Source of the DNA: Prado023 sp963777855
GTDB lineage: Bacteria > Actinomycetota > Actinomycetes > S36-B12 > CAIYMF01
Direction of reading: 5' to 3'
NCBI GenBank assembly: GCA_963777855.1
Contig: CAVZRW010000011.1
Coordinates: forward strand, 124,001-188,000
Length of the DNA stretch: 64,000 nucleotides
Position 1 is the stretch's first letter. Each line of letters opens with the position of its first letter. Below the pieces are notes generated by a model. The model was not told where the DNA came from and ran no database searches. It saw nothing but the letters and a program-made list of their open reading frames with translations. This document shows, piece after piece, positions 31,605 through 40,572 of the stretch. A program made the translations under genes and the position numbers.

Positions 31605-33200
31605 ATGTCCCTGATCGAGCTGCGGCTGCTGCTCGGCCCGAACGCCGACCTCCCCACGCCGGCGGTGCGCGTCACCCTCGAGCGACCGACCGAGCCGGGC
31701 GTGGACCCGCGTGACGTGGTCGACCGGATCGCCCGCGCCGCGGACGCCTGGGTCGGTCCGGCGGTGAGCCGCGCCGGCTCCGACGGCACCGTCGTGGTGG
31801 CGTTCCCGTGGGACCACGAGGGCACCGGGGAGGCGCTCGGCGAGGCCCTGGTGGAGGTGGTCGAGGGCGATCCCGCGACCCCCTTGGAGCAGCGGATCGT
31901 CGACGCCGCGGTGCGGGTGCGCGCGGCCGACCCGGGTGATCCGCCGCACCTGATCGACCCCCAGGTGCCCACCGTGGCGGTCACCGGGACCAACGGCAAG
32001 ACCACGTCGACCCGGATCCTGGGGAGGATCGCCGCGCAGGCAGGGCACGTGGCCGCCTGGAGCAGCACCGACGGGATCTACCTGCAGGGCCGGTGCATCG
32101 AGCCGGGCGACTGGTCCGGGCCCGGGGGCGCGCGCGCGGTCCTGACCGAGCCGGGCGTCTCGTTCGCCGTGATCGAGACCGCCCGCGGCGGGCTGATGCT
32201 GCGCGGCATGGGCGTCAGCGCCGTCGATGCCTGCATCTTCACCAACGTCAGCCCGGACCACCTCGGCCTCCAGGGCCTCGACACCGTCGAGGCCCTCGCG
32301 TGGGCGAAGGCGACGGTCGTGCGGGTTGTGCGTCCGGGTGGGTGGGCGGTCCTCAACGCCGAGGATGGCCTGGTCCGCCAGTACCACGACGCCGGGCCCG
32401 GGCGTGCGTGGTTCTTCGCCCTCGACGCGCAGGGGGAGGGGGCGGCCTTCGCCCGCGCACTGGGCGCCCCGCTGACGACCGTGGTGGACGGGCACCTGGT
32501 GGTGCAGGGGGGCCCCGCCGACGGAGTGGACCTCGGGGCCGTCGTGGACATGCCGGTCACGATCGCCGGGCTCTCGCGGGAGAACACCGCCAACGCGATG
32601 GGGGCGGCCAGCGCCGCGCTCGCTGTGGGCCTACCGGTCGATGCTGTGATCGCCGGCCTGCGCGCCTTCACCCCCGACGTCACCTCCAGCCCCGGGCGGA
32701 TGAACATCTGGTCGGTGCCGACCGTGGACGGGGGATCGGCGACGGTCATCCTCGACTTCGCCCACAACGAGGCCGGTACGGAGGCCCTGCTGCGGGTCGG
32801 TCGTGGGCTGCGCCGTCCGGGCAGCGCCTTCCACGTCTCGATCGGCAACGCCGGGGACCGCACCGACCAGGGCATCGCCGAGGTGGGCCGCCTGGCCGCC
32901 GAGGCCGCCGACACGGTCGCGCTGGCGGCCAAGGACGCCTATCTGCGCGGGCGCACCCAGGAGGGCCTCGACGCCCTGCAGCGTGCGGGCATCCGGGCCG
33001 CCGGCAAGGAGCCGATCGAGGAACTGCCCGACGAGCCCTCCGGCCTGCGCGCGCTGCTGGCCCGGGCCCGGGACGGCGACGTCCTGGCGATGATGATCCA
33101 CCAGGACCGCGCCGCGTGCCTGGCCATCCTGGACCAGGCCGGCGCCACGCCCGACACCCCCGACGTGATCACCGCGAAGGCACGCACCGCCCGCCCCTGA
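31605..33200 (+). CDS. CphA-like Mur ligase lacking the ATP-grasp domain
   Basis: 531 residues. Residues 1-~105 resemble the N-domain of cyanophycin synthetase (IELRLLLGPNADL beside YRGPNIW in CphA). Residues ~125-520 are a Mur-ligase module: VAVTGTNGKTTSTRILG (P-loop), FAVIETARGGLMLRGMG, FTNVSPDHLGLQGLDTVEA, SRENTANAMGAASAALA, SSPGRMNIW, DFAHNEAGTEAL, AKDAYLRGRTQEG. The ATP-grasp G-domain that adds Asp in CphA is missing. It would ligate an amino acid or peptide using ATP; the substrate is not evident, perhaps a second enzyme for cyanophycin-like peptides. It converges on cphA. A plain MurE/MurT role is less likely given the CphA-like N-domain and neighbours. Confidence 0.75.
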   Translation: MSLIELRLLLGPNADLPTPAVRVTLERPTEPGVDPRDVVDRIARAADAWVGPAVSRAGSDGTVVVAFPWDHEGTGEALGEALVEVVEGDPATPLEQRIVDAAVRVRAADPGDPPHLIDPQVPTVAVTGTNGKTTSTRILGRIAAQAGHVAAWSSTDGIYLQGRCIEPGDWSGPGGARAVLTEPGVSFAVIETARGGLMLRGMGVSAVDACIFTNVSPDHLGLQGLDTVEALAWAKATVVRVVRPGGWAVLNAEDGLVRQYHDAGPGRAWFFALDAQGEGAAFARALGAPLTTVVDGHLVVQGGPADGVDLGAVVDMPVTIAGLSRENTANAMGAASAALAVGLPVDAVIAGLRAFTPDVTSSPGRMNIWSVPTVDGGSATVILDFAHNEAGTEALLRVGRGLRRPGSAFHVSIGNAGDRTDQGIAEVGRLAAEAADTVALAAKDAYLRGRTQEGLDALQRAGIRAAGKEPIEELPDEPSGLRALLARARDGDVLAMMIHQDRAACLAILDQAGATPDTPDVITAKARTARP

Positions 33201-33218
33201 CGCCCAGCCCCCTCCCGA

Positions 33219-33282
33219 GATTCTCCAGTTCCTCGTCGAATCTCCCGTTGTTCTCGGAGAATCAACGATGAACTGGAGAATC
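33219..33282. terminator. Inverted repeat between convergent Mur-ligase and cphA genes
   Basis: Perfect 13-bp arms GATTCTCCAGTTC (33219-33231) and GAACTGGAGAATC (33270-33282) enclose 38 bases containing a smaller palindrome TTCTCGGAGAA. AT-richer than its surroundings and placed between convergent genes, so a bidirectional terminator is likely. Confidence 0.55.
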
Positions 33283-33284
33283 CT

Positions 33285-33348
33285 CGGTGGGTCGGTGGGT
33301 CGGTGGGTCGGTGGGTCGGTGGGTCGGTGGGCCGGTGGGCCGGTGGGT
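33285..33348. repeat. Eight tandem copies of an 8-bp unit (CGGTGGGT)
   Basis: 64 bp of contiguous 8-mers; six are CGGTGGGT and two CGGTGGGC. It ends four bases before the cphA stop codon. Copy number may vary between strains or cells. Confidence 0.9.
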
Positions 33349-33352
33349 CGGG

Positions 33353-36082
33353 CTACTCGTGCATGGCGGACTGGCCGAGGACCTCGAGCTCGGCGTAGAC
33401 CGGGTCCGTCTTGTCGGCGCAGATCGCCACCACGTCACCGAGCGTGGAGTGCTCCAGCGCCCAGCGCACGGCCTCGATCTCGTTGGGGATCGTGCGGACC
33501 TCCTTCGCCCGGTCGCCGGACCCCATCCCCTCGCGAACGCCCTGCTCGATCAGCCCGGCCACCTCGCCGGGGGTGCGTCCGCGCAGGTTGGCGTCCTCTT
33601 TCACCACGCACAGGTCGAAGTAGCGCGACGCCGTCCGGCCGAGCTCCACCAGGTCCTCGTCGCGACGGTCGCCGGCGGTGCCGACCACGCCGATCCGCCG
33701 GCGCTTGTGCACGTCGCTGCTGCCGGCCTCCAGGCCCTCGGAGTAGGACCCGATGAACTCGCCGAGCGCGGACAGGCCCGCCGGGTTGTGGGCGTAGTCG
33801 ACGAACACGTTCACGCCGTTGACGTCGATGTGGTTCAGGCGCCCCGGCGCCAGGTGGTAGCTCGTGGAGAACGTGCGCAGCCCGGCGCGGATGTCGTGCA
33901 GGTGGGCCCCGGCGCAGAAGCACGCCCCGGCCGCGGCCATCGCGTTGGCCACGTTGAACCGGGCCCGCCCGCCGAACGTCGCCGGCAGCAGGTGGGTGAA
34001 CGCGACCTGCATGTTGCGCTTGCCCTGGCGCAGGACGATCGACTCGCCGAGATCGCCACGCTCGAGCACCAGGGCCACGCCCCCGTCCCGGCAGTGCCGG
34101 TCGATCATGGCGCGGGTCGGGGTGCCGGGGTCGGCCATGGAGAACCAGACGATCTCGCCGTGGCAGCGCCGGGCCATGGCCGCGACGTGCGGGTCGTCGG
34201 CGTTGAGCACGGCGTGACCGCCCCGCGGGGTCGCCTCGACCACCACGCTCTTCACGTCGGCGAGGTCCTCGAGGCTGTTGATCCCGCGCAGGCCGAGGTG
34301 GTCGGCGGCCACGTTGAGCACGACCGCGACGTCGTTGCGGTCGTAGCCCAGGCCCTCGCGCAGGATCCCGCCACGGGCGACCTCGAGGACCGCGAAGTCC
34401 ACGCGGGGGTTCTGCAGCACCATGCGCGCGCTCTTGGGCCCGGAGGCGTCCGAGCGGATCACCAGGCGCTCGTCGATGACCACGCCGTCGGTCGAGGTCA
34501 TCCCGACCTTGCGACCCATGCCCTTGAAGACGTGGCCGATCATCCGCGAGGTGGTGGTCTTGCCGTTGGTGCCCGTGATCGCCACGATCGGCACCCGGCT
34601 CGGGGTGCCCGGCGGGAACAGCAGGTCGATCACCGGCTTGGCGATGTACTGCGGCTCGCCGATGGTCGGGTGGGTGTGCATCCGGAACCCGGGGGCGGCG
34701 TTCACCTCGCAGATCGCCCCGCCCATCTCGCGCACAGGCGCGGTGATGTCCGGTGCGATGAAGTCGATGCCCGCCACGTCCAGGCCGACGACGCGCGCGG
34801 CCTCCTCGGCGATCTCGATGTTGTCGGGGTGGGTCTCCATGGTGCGGTCGATCGAGATGCCGCCGGTGGACATGTTGGCGGTCAGGGCCAGCTTCACCAT
34901 CTCGCCGACGGCCGGCACCGAGTCCATCGTGTGGCCCTGGGCGGCCACGAGAGCCACGGCCGCGTCGTCGACCCGGATGCGGGTCAGCACCTTCTCGTGC
35001 CCGACGCCGCGGCGCGGGTCGGCGTTCGTCGCCTCGACCAGTTCGGTCACGTTGCGCCGGCCGTCGCCGATCACGTGGGCCGGCACGCGCTCGGCCACGG
35101 CGGCGATCCGCCCGCCGACCACGAGGAACCGGTAGTCGCTGCCGGTGATGAAGCTCTCGACCATGAGGTAGCCGCCCCGGGACTCGGCCTTGGCCACGTC
35201 GTAGCCGGCCTCGAGCTGCTCCTCGTCGGTGATGTTGAGCACGACGCCGCGCCCGTGGTTGCCGTCCAGCGGCTTGATCACCACCGGGTAGCCGATGCGC
35301 CGGGCTGCGGCCTGCGCCCCGCGCAGGGTGCGCACCGACTCGCTGCGCGGCACCGGCAGCCCGGCGGCGGCCAGCAGCTTGTTGGTCATGTCCTTGTCGC
35401 TGGCGATGTCGACGGCCAGGGCGGAGGTCTGCGAGGTCATCGTGGCCCGGATCCGCTTGGCGTAGCAGCCCTGGCCCAGCTGCACCAGGGAGGCCTCGTT
35501 GAGCCGCATCCACGGGATGTCGCGGGCCACGGCCTCGTCGACCAGCGCCTGTGTCGAGGGCCCGAACGCGGTGCGCTCGGCGCGCAGGAGGAACTGCTCG
35601 AACTCGGCGTCGAAGTCGAACTCCGGATCGTGGTCCACCAGGTCGTTGACCATCCGCACCGCCAGGCGGCCGGCGGCCAGGGCCACCGACTCGTCCTGGT
35701 AGCCGTAGATCACGTTGTACTGGCCCGGGACGCCGGTCGAGCGGGTCTTGCCGCGGCGGGTGTCGTGGCCCACCTCGTTCTGCAACTGCAGGGCGATGTG
35801 CTCGGCGACGTGGCCGGCCCAGGTGCCCTCCCGCAGGCGCTCGGCGAACCCACCCCGGCGGCCCCGCGAGCAGGAGTGCTCGCCCACCCCGGGCAGCCAC
35901 GCCAGCAGCTGCTCGGTGAACCCGGGCAGCATGTCGGTGGGGTACTCCTCGAGGGAGCCCAGCTCGACCACCAGGTGCACGGCCGGGCCGTAGGACCAGA
36001 TGTTGGGGCCGCGGTAGACCCGCGTCTCGACGATGGTCAGGTCGGGGCTGGCCGGGCCGGTCGGGACGGGGCGGTCGGTCAC
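33353..36082 (-). CDS. cphA: Cyanophycin synthetase
   Basis: 909 residues with all three CphA domains. N-domain (1-~160): VYRGPNIWSYGPAVHLVVEL, HVAEHIALQLQNEVGHDTRRG. ATP-grasp G-domain (~215-480): GYPVVIKPLDGNHGRGVVLN, GSDYRFLVVGGRIAAVAER, GIDFIAPDI, EVNAAPGFRMH. Mur-ligase M-domain (~490-900): VAITGTNGKTTTSRMIGHVF, VLEVARGGILREGLGYD, NVAADHLGLRGI, VDYAHNPAGLSALGEF, KEDANLRGRTPGE. It builds multi-L-arginyl-poly-L-aspartate from Asp, Arg and ATP, a cytoplasmic nitrogen, carbon and energy store. The start overlaps the cyanophycinase stop (ATGA), forming a cphB-cphA operon. Confidence 0.95.
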   Translation of the reverse strand: MTDRPVPTGPASPDLTIVETRVYRGPNIWSYGPAVHLVVELGSLEEYPTDMLPGFTEQLLAWLPGVGEHSCSRGRRGGFAERLREGTWAGHVAEHIALQLQNEVGHDTRRGKTRSTGVPGQYNVIYGYQDESVALAAGRLAVRMVNDLVDHDPEFDFDAEFEQFLLRAERTAFGPSTQALVDEAVARDIPWMRLNEASLVQLGQGCYAKRIRATMTSQTSALAVDIASDKDMTNKLLAAAGLPVPRSESVRTLRGAQAAARRIGYPVVIKPLDGNHGRGVVLNITDEEQLEAGYDVAKAESRGGYLMVESFITGSDYRFLVVGGRIAAVAERVPAHVIGDGRRNVTELVEATNADPRRGVGHEKVLTRIRVDDAAVALVAAQGHTMDSVPAVGEMVKLALTANMSTGGISIDRTMETHPDNIEIAEEAARVVGLDVAGIDFIAPDITAPVREMGGAICEVNAAPGFRMHTHPTIGEPQYIAKPVIDLLFPPGTPSRVPIVAITGTNGKTTTSRMIGHVFKGMGRKVGMTSTDGVVIDERLVIRSDASGPKSARMVLQNPRVDFAVLEVARGGILREGLGYDRNDVAVVLNVAADHLGLRGINSLEDLADVKSVVVEATPRGGHAVLNADDPHVAAMARRCHGEIVWFSMADPGTPTRAMIDRHCRDGGVALVLERGDLGESIVLRQGKRNMQVAFTHLLPATFGGRARFNVANAMAAAGACFCAGAHLHDIRAGLRTFSTSYHLAPGRLNHIDVNGVNVFVDYAHNPAGLSALGEFIGSYSEGLEAGSSDVHKRRRIGVVGTAGDRRDEDLVELGRTASRYFDLCVVKEDANLRGRTPGEVAGLIEQGVREGMGSGDRAKEVRTIPNEIEAVRWALEHSTLGDVVAICADKTDPVYAELEVLGQSAMHE

Positions 36083-37059
36083 GATGTCTCCTTGTGCTCC
36101 TCGAGGCGGCGGCGGCGCCGGCGAGCATTGCGGGCCACCACCGAGTCGTCGACCCCCTCCGCGGCCACCCGCCGGGAGATGGTCGCGAGGTCGTGCGTCG
36201 CCTCGGGGAGGTCCGCCGGATCCACCGCGTTGTGGTCACGGTAGGACACCAGTGTCCGGGAGGTCAGGTCGAACCGCGCGCCGTTGGGCAGGAAGTGCAC
36301 CACCGCTCCCGAGGCCATCAGGGGGGCCGTGCCGCGGGCGATGGCGGCGTCGGTGACGGCCGTGCGCATGTCGATGCAGAACACCGAGCCCTTGCCGATG
36401 ACCTCGAACTCCGACTCGTCGGTGACGAGCACCGCGGTGTCCTCGTCGAGGCCGATGCCCAGCAGGTCAGGCGAGGAGGCCACGAGGTTGGTCAGCCGGC
36501 CATAGCGCTCGCGCTGGCCGAAGTGCTGGTCGACGATCACCCCGGGCAGCAGCCCGAGGCCCTGGGCCTGGCCGACCATCCGGAACTTCGGCGTCGAGCC
36601 CGGTGAGCCGTACCCGACCATGTGCTCGCTGACGACCGACGCCCCGGCCGAGGTGCCACCGACCATCGCCCCGCGCCCGTAGGCGGCCACGACCGCGTCG
36701 CCGAACTGGGTGCCGCGGATCGTCGAGGCCAGCTTCATCTGGTTGCCGCCGGTGAAGAACACGCCGGTGGCGTCCTCGATCACGTCGACGTACTGGTGCT
36801 TGTCGGCCTCACGCCGGTCGCGGGGCCGCGCCGAGACCACCTCGGCGACGCCGAGCTTGCGGAACAGCCTGTCGTAGAGCTCGTAGATCTCCGGGCCGAG
36901 CGCCGAGGCCGTGGCGCAGACCACGATCCGGGCGTCGTGGCCGCCGGACTCCGCCACGAACCGGCGCAGGATCCGGGTCGGGCCCAGCTTGTCCTCGGCG
37001 CCGCCGATGGCCATCAGGCGCCGGCGCGGCACGGCAGCCGAAGCGTCAGGTGTGCTCAT
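36079..37059 (-). CDS. cphB: Cyanophycinase
   Basis: 326 residues of the peptidase S51 family. LMAIGGAEDKLGPTRILRRF begins the fold, FFTGGNQMKLAS follows, and GGTSAGASV carries the catalytic Ser; VIVDQHFGQRERYGRL and GIGLDEDTAVLV complete the motifs. It cleaves cyanophycin into beta-Asp-Arg dipeptides. It is first in the operon, directly coupled to cphA by a 4-bp overlap, so synthesis and breakdown are expressed together. ATG 37059 starts 54 bp from the divergent phosphatase gene. Confidence 0.93.
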   Translation of the reverse strand: MSTPDASAAVPRRRLMAIGGAEDKLGPTRILRRFVAESGGHDARIVVCATASALGPEIYELYDRLFRKLGVAEVVSARPRDRREADKHQYVDVIEDATGVFFTGGNQMKLASTIRGTQFGDAVVAAYGRGAMVGGTSAGASVVSEHMVGYGSPGSTPKFRMVGQAQGLGLLPGVIVDQHFGQRERYGRLTNLVASSPDLLGIGLDEDTAVLVTDESEFEVIGKGSVFCIDMRTAVTDAAIARGTAPLMASGAVVHFLPNGARFDLTSRTLVSYRDHNAVDPADLPEATHDLATISRRVAAEGVDDSVVARNARRRRRRLEEHKETS

Positions 37060-37113
37060 CTGTGGCAGGGTAGTGGGCCGAGCCGGGATCGGTGCGCAGG
37101 GGATGGGAGCACG

Positions 37114-37629
37114 ATGGACGTGGCGAGCAGGAGACTGGTGGTCGTGCGGCACGCGAAGTCCGCGTGGCCGGCGGGTGTGCCCGACCGTGAGCGGCCCCTG
37201 GGACCCCGCGGCCAGGCCGACGCACCCCGGATGGCCGAGCGGATCCAGGCGCTGGTCGGGGACCCGGACGTGGCCGTGATCAGCCCCAGCCGGCGCACCC
37301 GCGAGACCTGGGCGCTGATGGGCCAGCGACTCGCCCCGGGGCAGCCGGTGCGCACCGACGACCGGATCTACCAGGCGTGGGGCGCGCACCTGCTCGACGT
37401 GGTGCGCGACATGCCCGAGGACGCGGGCACCGCGCTGGTGCTCGGCCACGAGCCGGGGGTCTCCGAGCTCGTGCTCGACCTCGCCGACGGCCGCGACGCG
37501 CACCTGATCGCGCGGATCACCGCGAAGTTCCCCACGTGTGCGGTGGCGGTGCTGGTCGCGCAGGTGCCGTGGGCCGACTTCGGCCCCGGCTGCGCCCGGC
37601 TCGAGCACTTCGCGACCCCGCGCGACTGA
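37114..37629 (+). CDS. SixA-like histidine phosphatase
   Basis: 171 residues. It opens RRLVVVRHAKSAWPAG with the RHG-type catalytic motif; ERPLGPRGQADAPRMAERI, ISPSRRTRETWALMG and LVLGHEPGVSELVLDL (second catalytic His) follow. SixA-type enzymes remove phosphate from phosphohistidine or act on small phosphomonoesters in the cytoplasm. Its divergent start next to cphB may mean shared control, but no functional link is known to me. Confidence 0.85.
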   Translation: MDVASRRLVVVRHAKSAWPAGVPDRERPLGPRGQADAPRMAERIQALVGDPDVAVISPSRRTRETWALMGQRLAPGQPVRTDDRIYQAWGAHLLDVVRDMPEDAGTALVLGHEPGVSELVLDLADGRDAHLIARITAKFPTCAVAVLVAQVPWADFGPGCARLEHFATPRD

Positions 37630-37630
37630 G

Positions 37631-37651
37631 CCCGGGGCGGACCGCCCCGGG
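37631..37651. terminator. Bidirectional hairpin between sixA-like and serB
   Basis: CCCGGGGC (37631-37638), loop GGACC, GCCCCGGG (37644-37651): perfect 8-bp GC stem directly after the stop of one gene and 26 bp from the stop of the convergent one. Confidence 0.6.
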
Positions 37652-37676
37652 TCACCTGCCCGGCCCGCCGGGCGAC

Positions 37677-38852
37677 TCAGGCCTGCGCGTCCTCGGCGTC
37701 GGCCTGCTCGACCTCCGCGCGACTGATCCCCATCAGGTAGAGCACCGTGTCCAGGTAGGGCACGTTGATCGCGGAGTCGGCGGCGGCCTGCACCACGGGC
37801 TTGGCGTTGAACGCGATCCCGTGGCCGGCGGCCGCGAGCATGTCGAGGTCGTTGGCCCCGTCCCCGATGGCCACGGTGCGATCGAGGTCGATCCCGAACC
37901 CGTCGGCGAACTCGCGCAGGGCGGCAGCCTTCGCCGCACGGTCGATGACCGGGCCCCGGACCCGGCCGGTGAGGTGGCCGTCGAGGACCTCCAGGCCGTT
38001 GGCCCGCACCGCGTCGACGCCCAGCTCCTCGGCGATCGGGCCGATCACCTCGGCGAAACCGCCACTGACCAGAGCGATCCGGTAGCCCAGGCGGTTCAGC
38101 GTCCGGCACAGCGTGCGCGCCCCGGGGGTGAGCCGGATCTCGGCGCGGGCCTGTGCGATGACCTCCACGGGCAGGTCGGCCAGGGTCGCCACCCGCGCGT
38201 GCAGCGACTCGGCGAAGTCCAGCTCGCCGCGCATCGCGGCCTCGGTGACCGCCCGGACCTCGGCCTCGGTGCCGGCATAGCGGGCCAGCACCTCGATGAC
38301 CTCGTCCTGGATCAACGTGGAGTCGACGTCCATGACGACCAGGTGCTGGCCGCGGCGGGCCAGCCCGCGCGGTTGGACCGAGACGTCGACGGCCAGGTCG
38401 GTGCAGCGGGCGGCCAGCGCCCCGCGCAGGGAGTCGGGGTCAGGGGCCAGCACCTCGAGGGCCAGCACCGTCACCGGGTAGTCGGCCACCCGGTCGATCC
38501 GGATGATGTTCGTGCCCCCGGCCGCCATCACCTCGGCCAGCGCGCTCACGTCGGCGCCCGTGATCCGGGTGCCCACCACCGTGACCGTGCAGTTGGCCGG
38601 GTCGCCGGCCACGTCGGACTCGGGAACCTCGCCGACGGTGACCTCGAAGTCGGGTACCGCCGCGCGCATGGAGGCCGCCAGCTGCGGCGCGGACCCGGCC
38701 GGGGCCAGCACCACGGCGCCGAGCACGAGCTGGCCGGCCACGACCACCTGCTCCACGTCCAGGACCGTGGTGTCGGCCAGGGCGGCGAACATGCGGGCGG
38801 TCACGCCCGGTCGGTCGACGCCGACGACGGTGGTGTGGAAGGTGCGCGTCAC
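37677..38852 (-). CDS. serB: Phosphoserine phosphatase with N-terminal ACT domains
   Basis: 391 residues. The N-terminal ~170 residues form two ACT-like regulatory domains (TTVVGVDRPGVTARMFAAL; CTVTVVGTRITGADVSALAE). The C-terminal HAD phosphatase has VMDVDSTLIQDEVIEVLA with the nucleophile Asp, LVSGGFAEVI, and AIGDGANDLDMLAAAG. It makes L-serine from phosphoserine in the last step of the serine pathway, and the ACT domains probably sense serine. Size and layout match SerB2 of mycobacteria. Confidence 0.93.
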   Translation of the reverse strand: MTRTFHTTVVGVDRPGVTARMFAALADTTVLDVEQVVVAGQLVLGAVVLAPAGSAPQLAASMRAAVPDFEVTVGEVPESDVAGDPANCTVTVVGTRITGADVSALAEVMAAGGTNIIRIDRVADYPVTVLALEVLAPDPDSLRGALAARCTDLAVDVSVQPRGLARRGQHLVVMDVDSTLIQDEVIEVLARYAGTEAEVRAVTEAAMRGELDFAESLHARVATLADLPVEVIAQARAEIRLTPGARTLCRTLNRLGYRIALVSGGFAEVIGPIAEELGVDAVRANGLEVLDGHLTGRVRGPVIDRAAKAAALREFADGFGIDLDRTVAIGDGANDLDMLAAAGHGIAFNAKPVVQAAADSAINVPYLDTVLYLMGISRAEVEQADAEDAQA

Positions 38853-38862
38853 CTGCGGCAGG

Positions 38863-39636
38863 CTACCGGGGGCCGTGCTGGGCGGTGCTGTGCGGCGGCG
38901 CGTCGGCGGGGGCCAGCACCGCCGGCGGGTTCAGCCCGCCGACCACGCCCACCAGCAGGTCGCTCAGCGCGCCGGCCAGCGCGACCAGGGAGGCGCGGCG
39001 GGCGGCCGCCTCGGCGGCGGTCACGGCGGCCCCGTCGTCGGCCAGGGCCAGCCCGAGGGCGTCGAGGGGCCCGGCGAGCCGGTCGAGGAGGGCGGCCGTG
39101 GCCGGATCGAGTGCACGGGGCCCGCGGGCCAGGGCAGGCGCCCAGCGCGGGGGACGGTTCGCGGAGGGGGACCGCTCCAGGCCCAGGGCCTCCAGCCGGT
39201 CGGTGGCCTCGGCGAGCACGCCGGCCAAGCCACGCGCCGCCTCGCGGGCGGTCAGCGCCCCGGCCAGCAGCGCGTGGTCCGGACCCGCGTCGAGGCTGGC
39301 CACCGACCAACCCGCGGGATCATGGGTGAGCAGGGCCACCGGCGAGCCCCGGGAGGTGAGCAGCACCGCGGGTGCCGGGGTGGCCACGAGCGCCGCGGGC
39401 CAACCCACGGTCCGGCCCGGTCGCGGCAGCAGGACCCAGCAGCCGTCGGCACGCCGACGGCGGGCGTGGGCGAGCAGGTCGGCCAGCGGCGCGTCAGGGC
39501 GGCCGTCCACGGCGATCACCGCCGGGGCGTCCGGGGTCGCACGGCCCAGGGCGACCAGCACCTCGTCGGGCGCCACCTGCCCGCGCAGCCACGCGCCCAG
39601 CCACAGGGCGCTGGTGAGCATCAGGGGGCCGTCCAC
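38863..39636 (-). CDS. Unrecognised conserved-type protein upstream of serB
   Basis: 257 residues, Ala/Leu rich, without membrane helix or signal peptide. It ends 10 bp before serB starts, so the two form an operon. No catalytic motif is seen; LTSALWLGAWLRGQVAPDEVL at the N-terminus and an alternating hydrophobic pattern suggest a globular cytoplasmic fold. ATG 39636 or 39621 could start it. Function unknown. Confidence 0.65.
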   Translation of the reverse strand: MDGPLMLTSALWLGAWLRGQVAPDEVLVALGRATPDAPAVIAVDGRPDAPLADLLAHARRRRADGCWVLLPRPGRTVGWPAALVATPAPAVLLTSRGSPVALLTHDPAGWSVASLDAGPDHALLAGALTAREAARGLAGVLAEATDRLEALGLERSPSANRPPRWAPALARGPRALDPATAALLDRLAGPLDALGLALADDGAAVTAAEAAARRASLVALAGALSDLLVGVVGGLNPPAVLAPADAPPHSTAQHGPR

Positions 39637-39701
39637 CCGAGGGAGGGTAGGCCACGACGGGCTCCCGGGCGCAACACGTGCGCGCCGGTAGGGTGTGCGC
39701 C

Positions 39702-40562
39702 GTGGTCGAGGTCCTGGGCATGCGAGGTGTGCGCGTGGTGCGCGGCGGGCGCACCATCCTCGGCCCCGTCGACTGGAGCGTCGCCGACGACGAGCGCTGG
39801 GTGATCCTCGGCCCCAACGGCGCGGGCAAGACCACGCTGCTGCAGCTGGCCGGCGCGCTGATCCACCCGACCTCGGGCACCGTCGAGGTGCTCGGGGAGA
39901 CCCTGGGTGCGGTCGACGTGTTCGAGCTGCGGCCCCGGATCGGCCTGGCCAGCGCGGCGCTGGCCGAGCGGATCCCCGGCGACGAGGTCGTGCGTGACGT
40001 GGTGGTCACCGCGGCCTATGCGGTGACCGGCCGCTGGAACGAGCGCTACGACACGCCCGACACCGCACGTGCCGAGGCGGTGCTGGAGATGGTCGGCGCC
40101 GCCGGCCTGGCGGCTCGGGTGTTCGGCACCCTCTCGGAGGGGGAGCGCAAGCGGGTGCAGATCGCCCGCGCGCTGATGACCGACCCGGAGCTGCTGCTGC
40201 TCGACGAGCCCGCCGCGGGCCTGGACCTCGGCGGCCGGGAGGACCTGGTCACCCGGCTGGCCGCCATCGCGACCGACCGCTGGGCGCCCGTGCAGGTGCT
40301 GGTCACCCACCACGTCGAGGAGATCCCGGCCGGGTTCACCCACGTGCTGCTTCTGCGCGAGGGCCAGGTGGTCAACCAGGGCCCGATCGAGTCGGTGCTC
40401 ACGGGCCGCGGCCTGACCGAGGCCTTCGGCGTCCGGCTGCGGGCCGGGCACATCCGCGGCCGGTACTGGGCGCGGGCGGTGCCCCCGGCCACGGTCTCCC
40501 GCGGCCGGCGCGGGCAGTCGGTGGTCGAGACGATCCGGGACACAACGGACTCGGCGGACTAG
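39702..40562 (+). CDS. ABC transporter ATP-binding protein
   Basis: 286 residues. Walker A GPNGAGKTTLLQLAGALI, signature LSEGERKRVQIARALM, Walker B LLLLDEPAAGLDL and switch His in VTHHVEEI. It resembles iron-siderophore or ModF-type lone ATPases; no permease is adjacent, so the transported substrate is unknown. GTG 39702 with GGTAGGG upstream is preferred; ATG 39720 is possible. It diverges from the serB operon and is followed closely by nfeD and SPFH genes. Confidence 0.85.
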   Translation: MVEVLGMRGVRVVRGGRTILGPVDWSVADDERWVILGPNGAGKTTLLQLAGALIHPTSGTVEVLGETLGAVDVFELRPRIGLASAALAERIPGDEVVRDVVVTAAYAVTGRWNERYDTPDTARAEAVLEMVGAAGLAARVFGTLSEGERKRVQIARALMTDPELLLLDEPAAGLDLGGREDLVTRLAAIATDRWAPVQVLVTHHVEEIPAGFTHVLLLREGQVVNQGPIESVLTGRGLTEAFGVRLRAGHIRGRYWARAVPPATVSRGRRGQSVVETIRDTTDSAD

Positions 40563-40572
40563 ACTCGGCGTT

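Noticed and set aside
33285..33348. Tandem repeats as a CRISPR array
   Set aside because: Units are 8 bp and contiguous without spacers; no cas gene is nearby.
33287..36244. 985-codon open frame on the plus strand opposite cphA
   Set aside because: It is the antisense shadow of a well-conserved gene; composition is His/Val/Gly/Asp-rich low-complexity typical of GC-rich complements and no motif is present.
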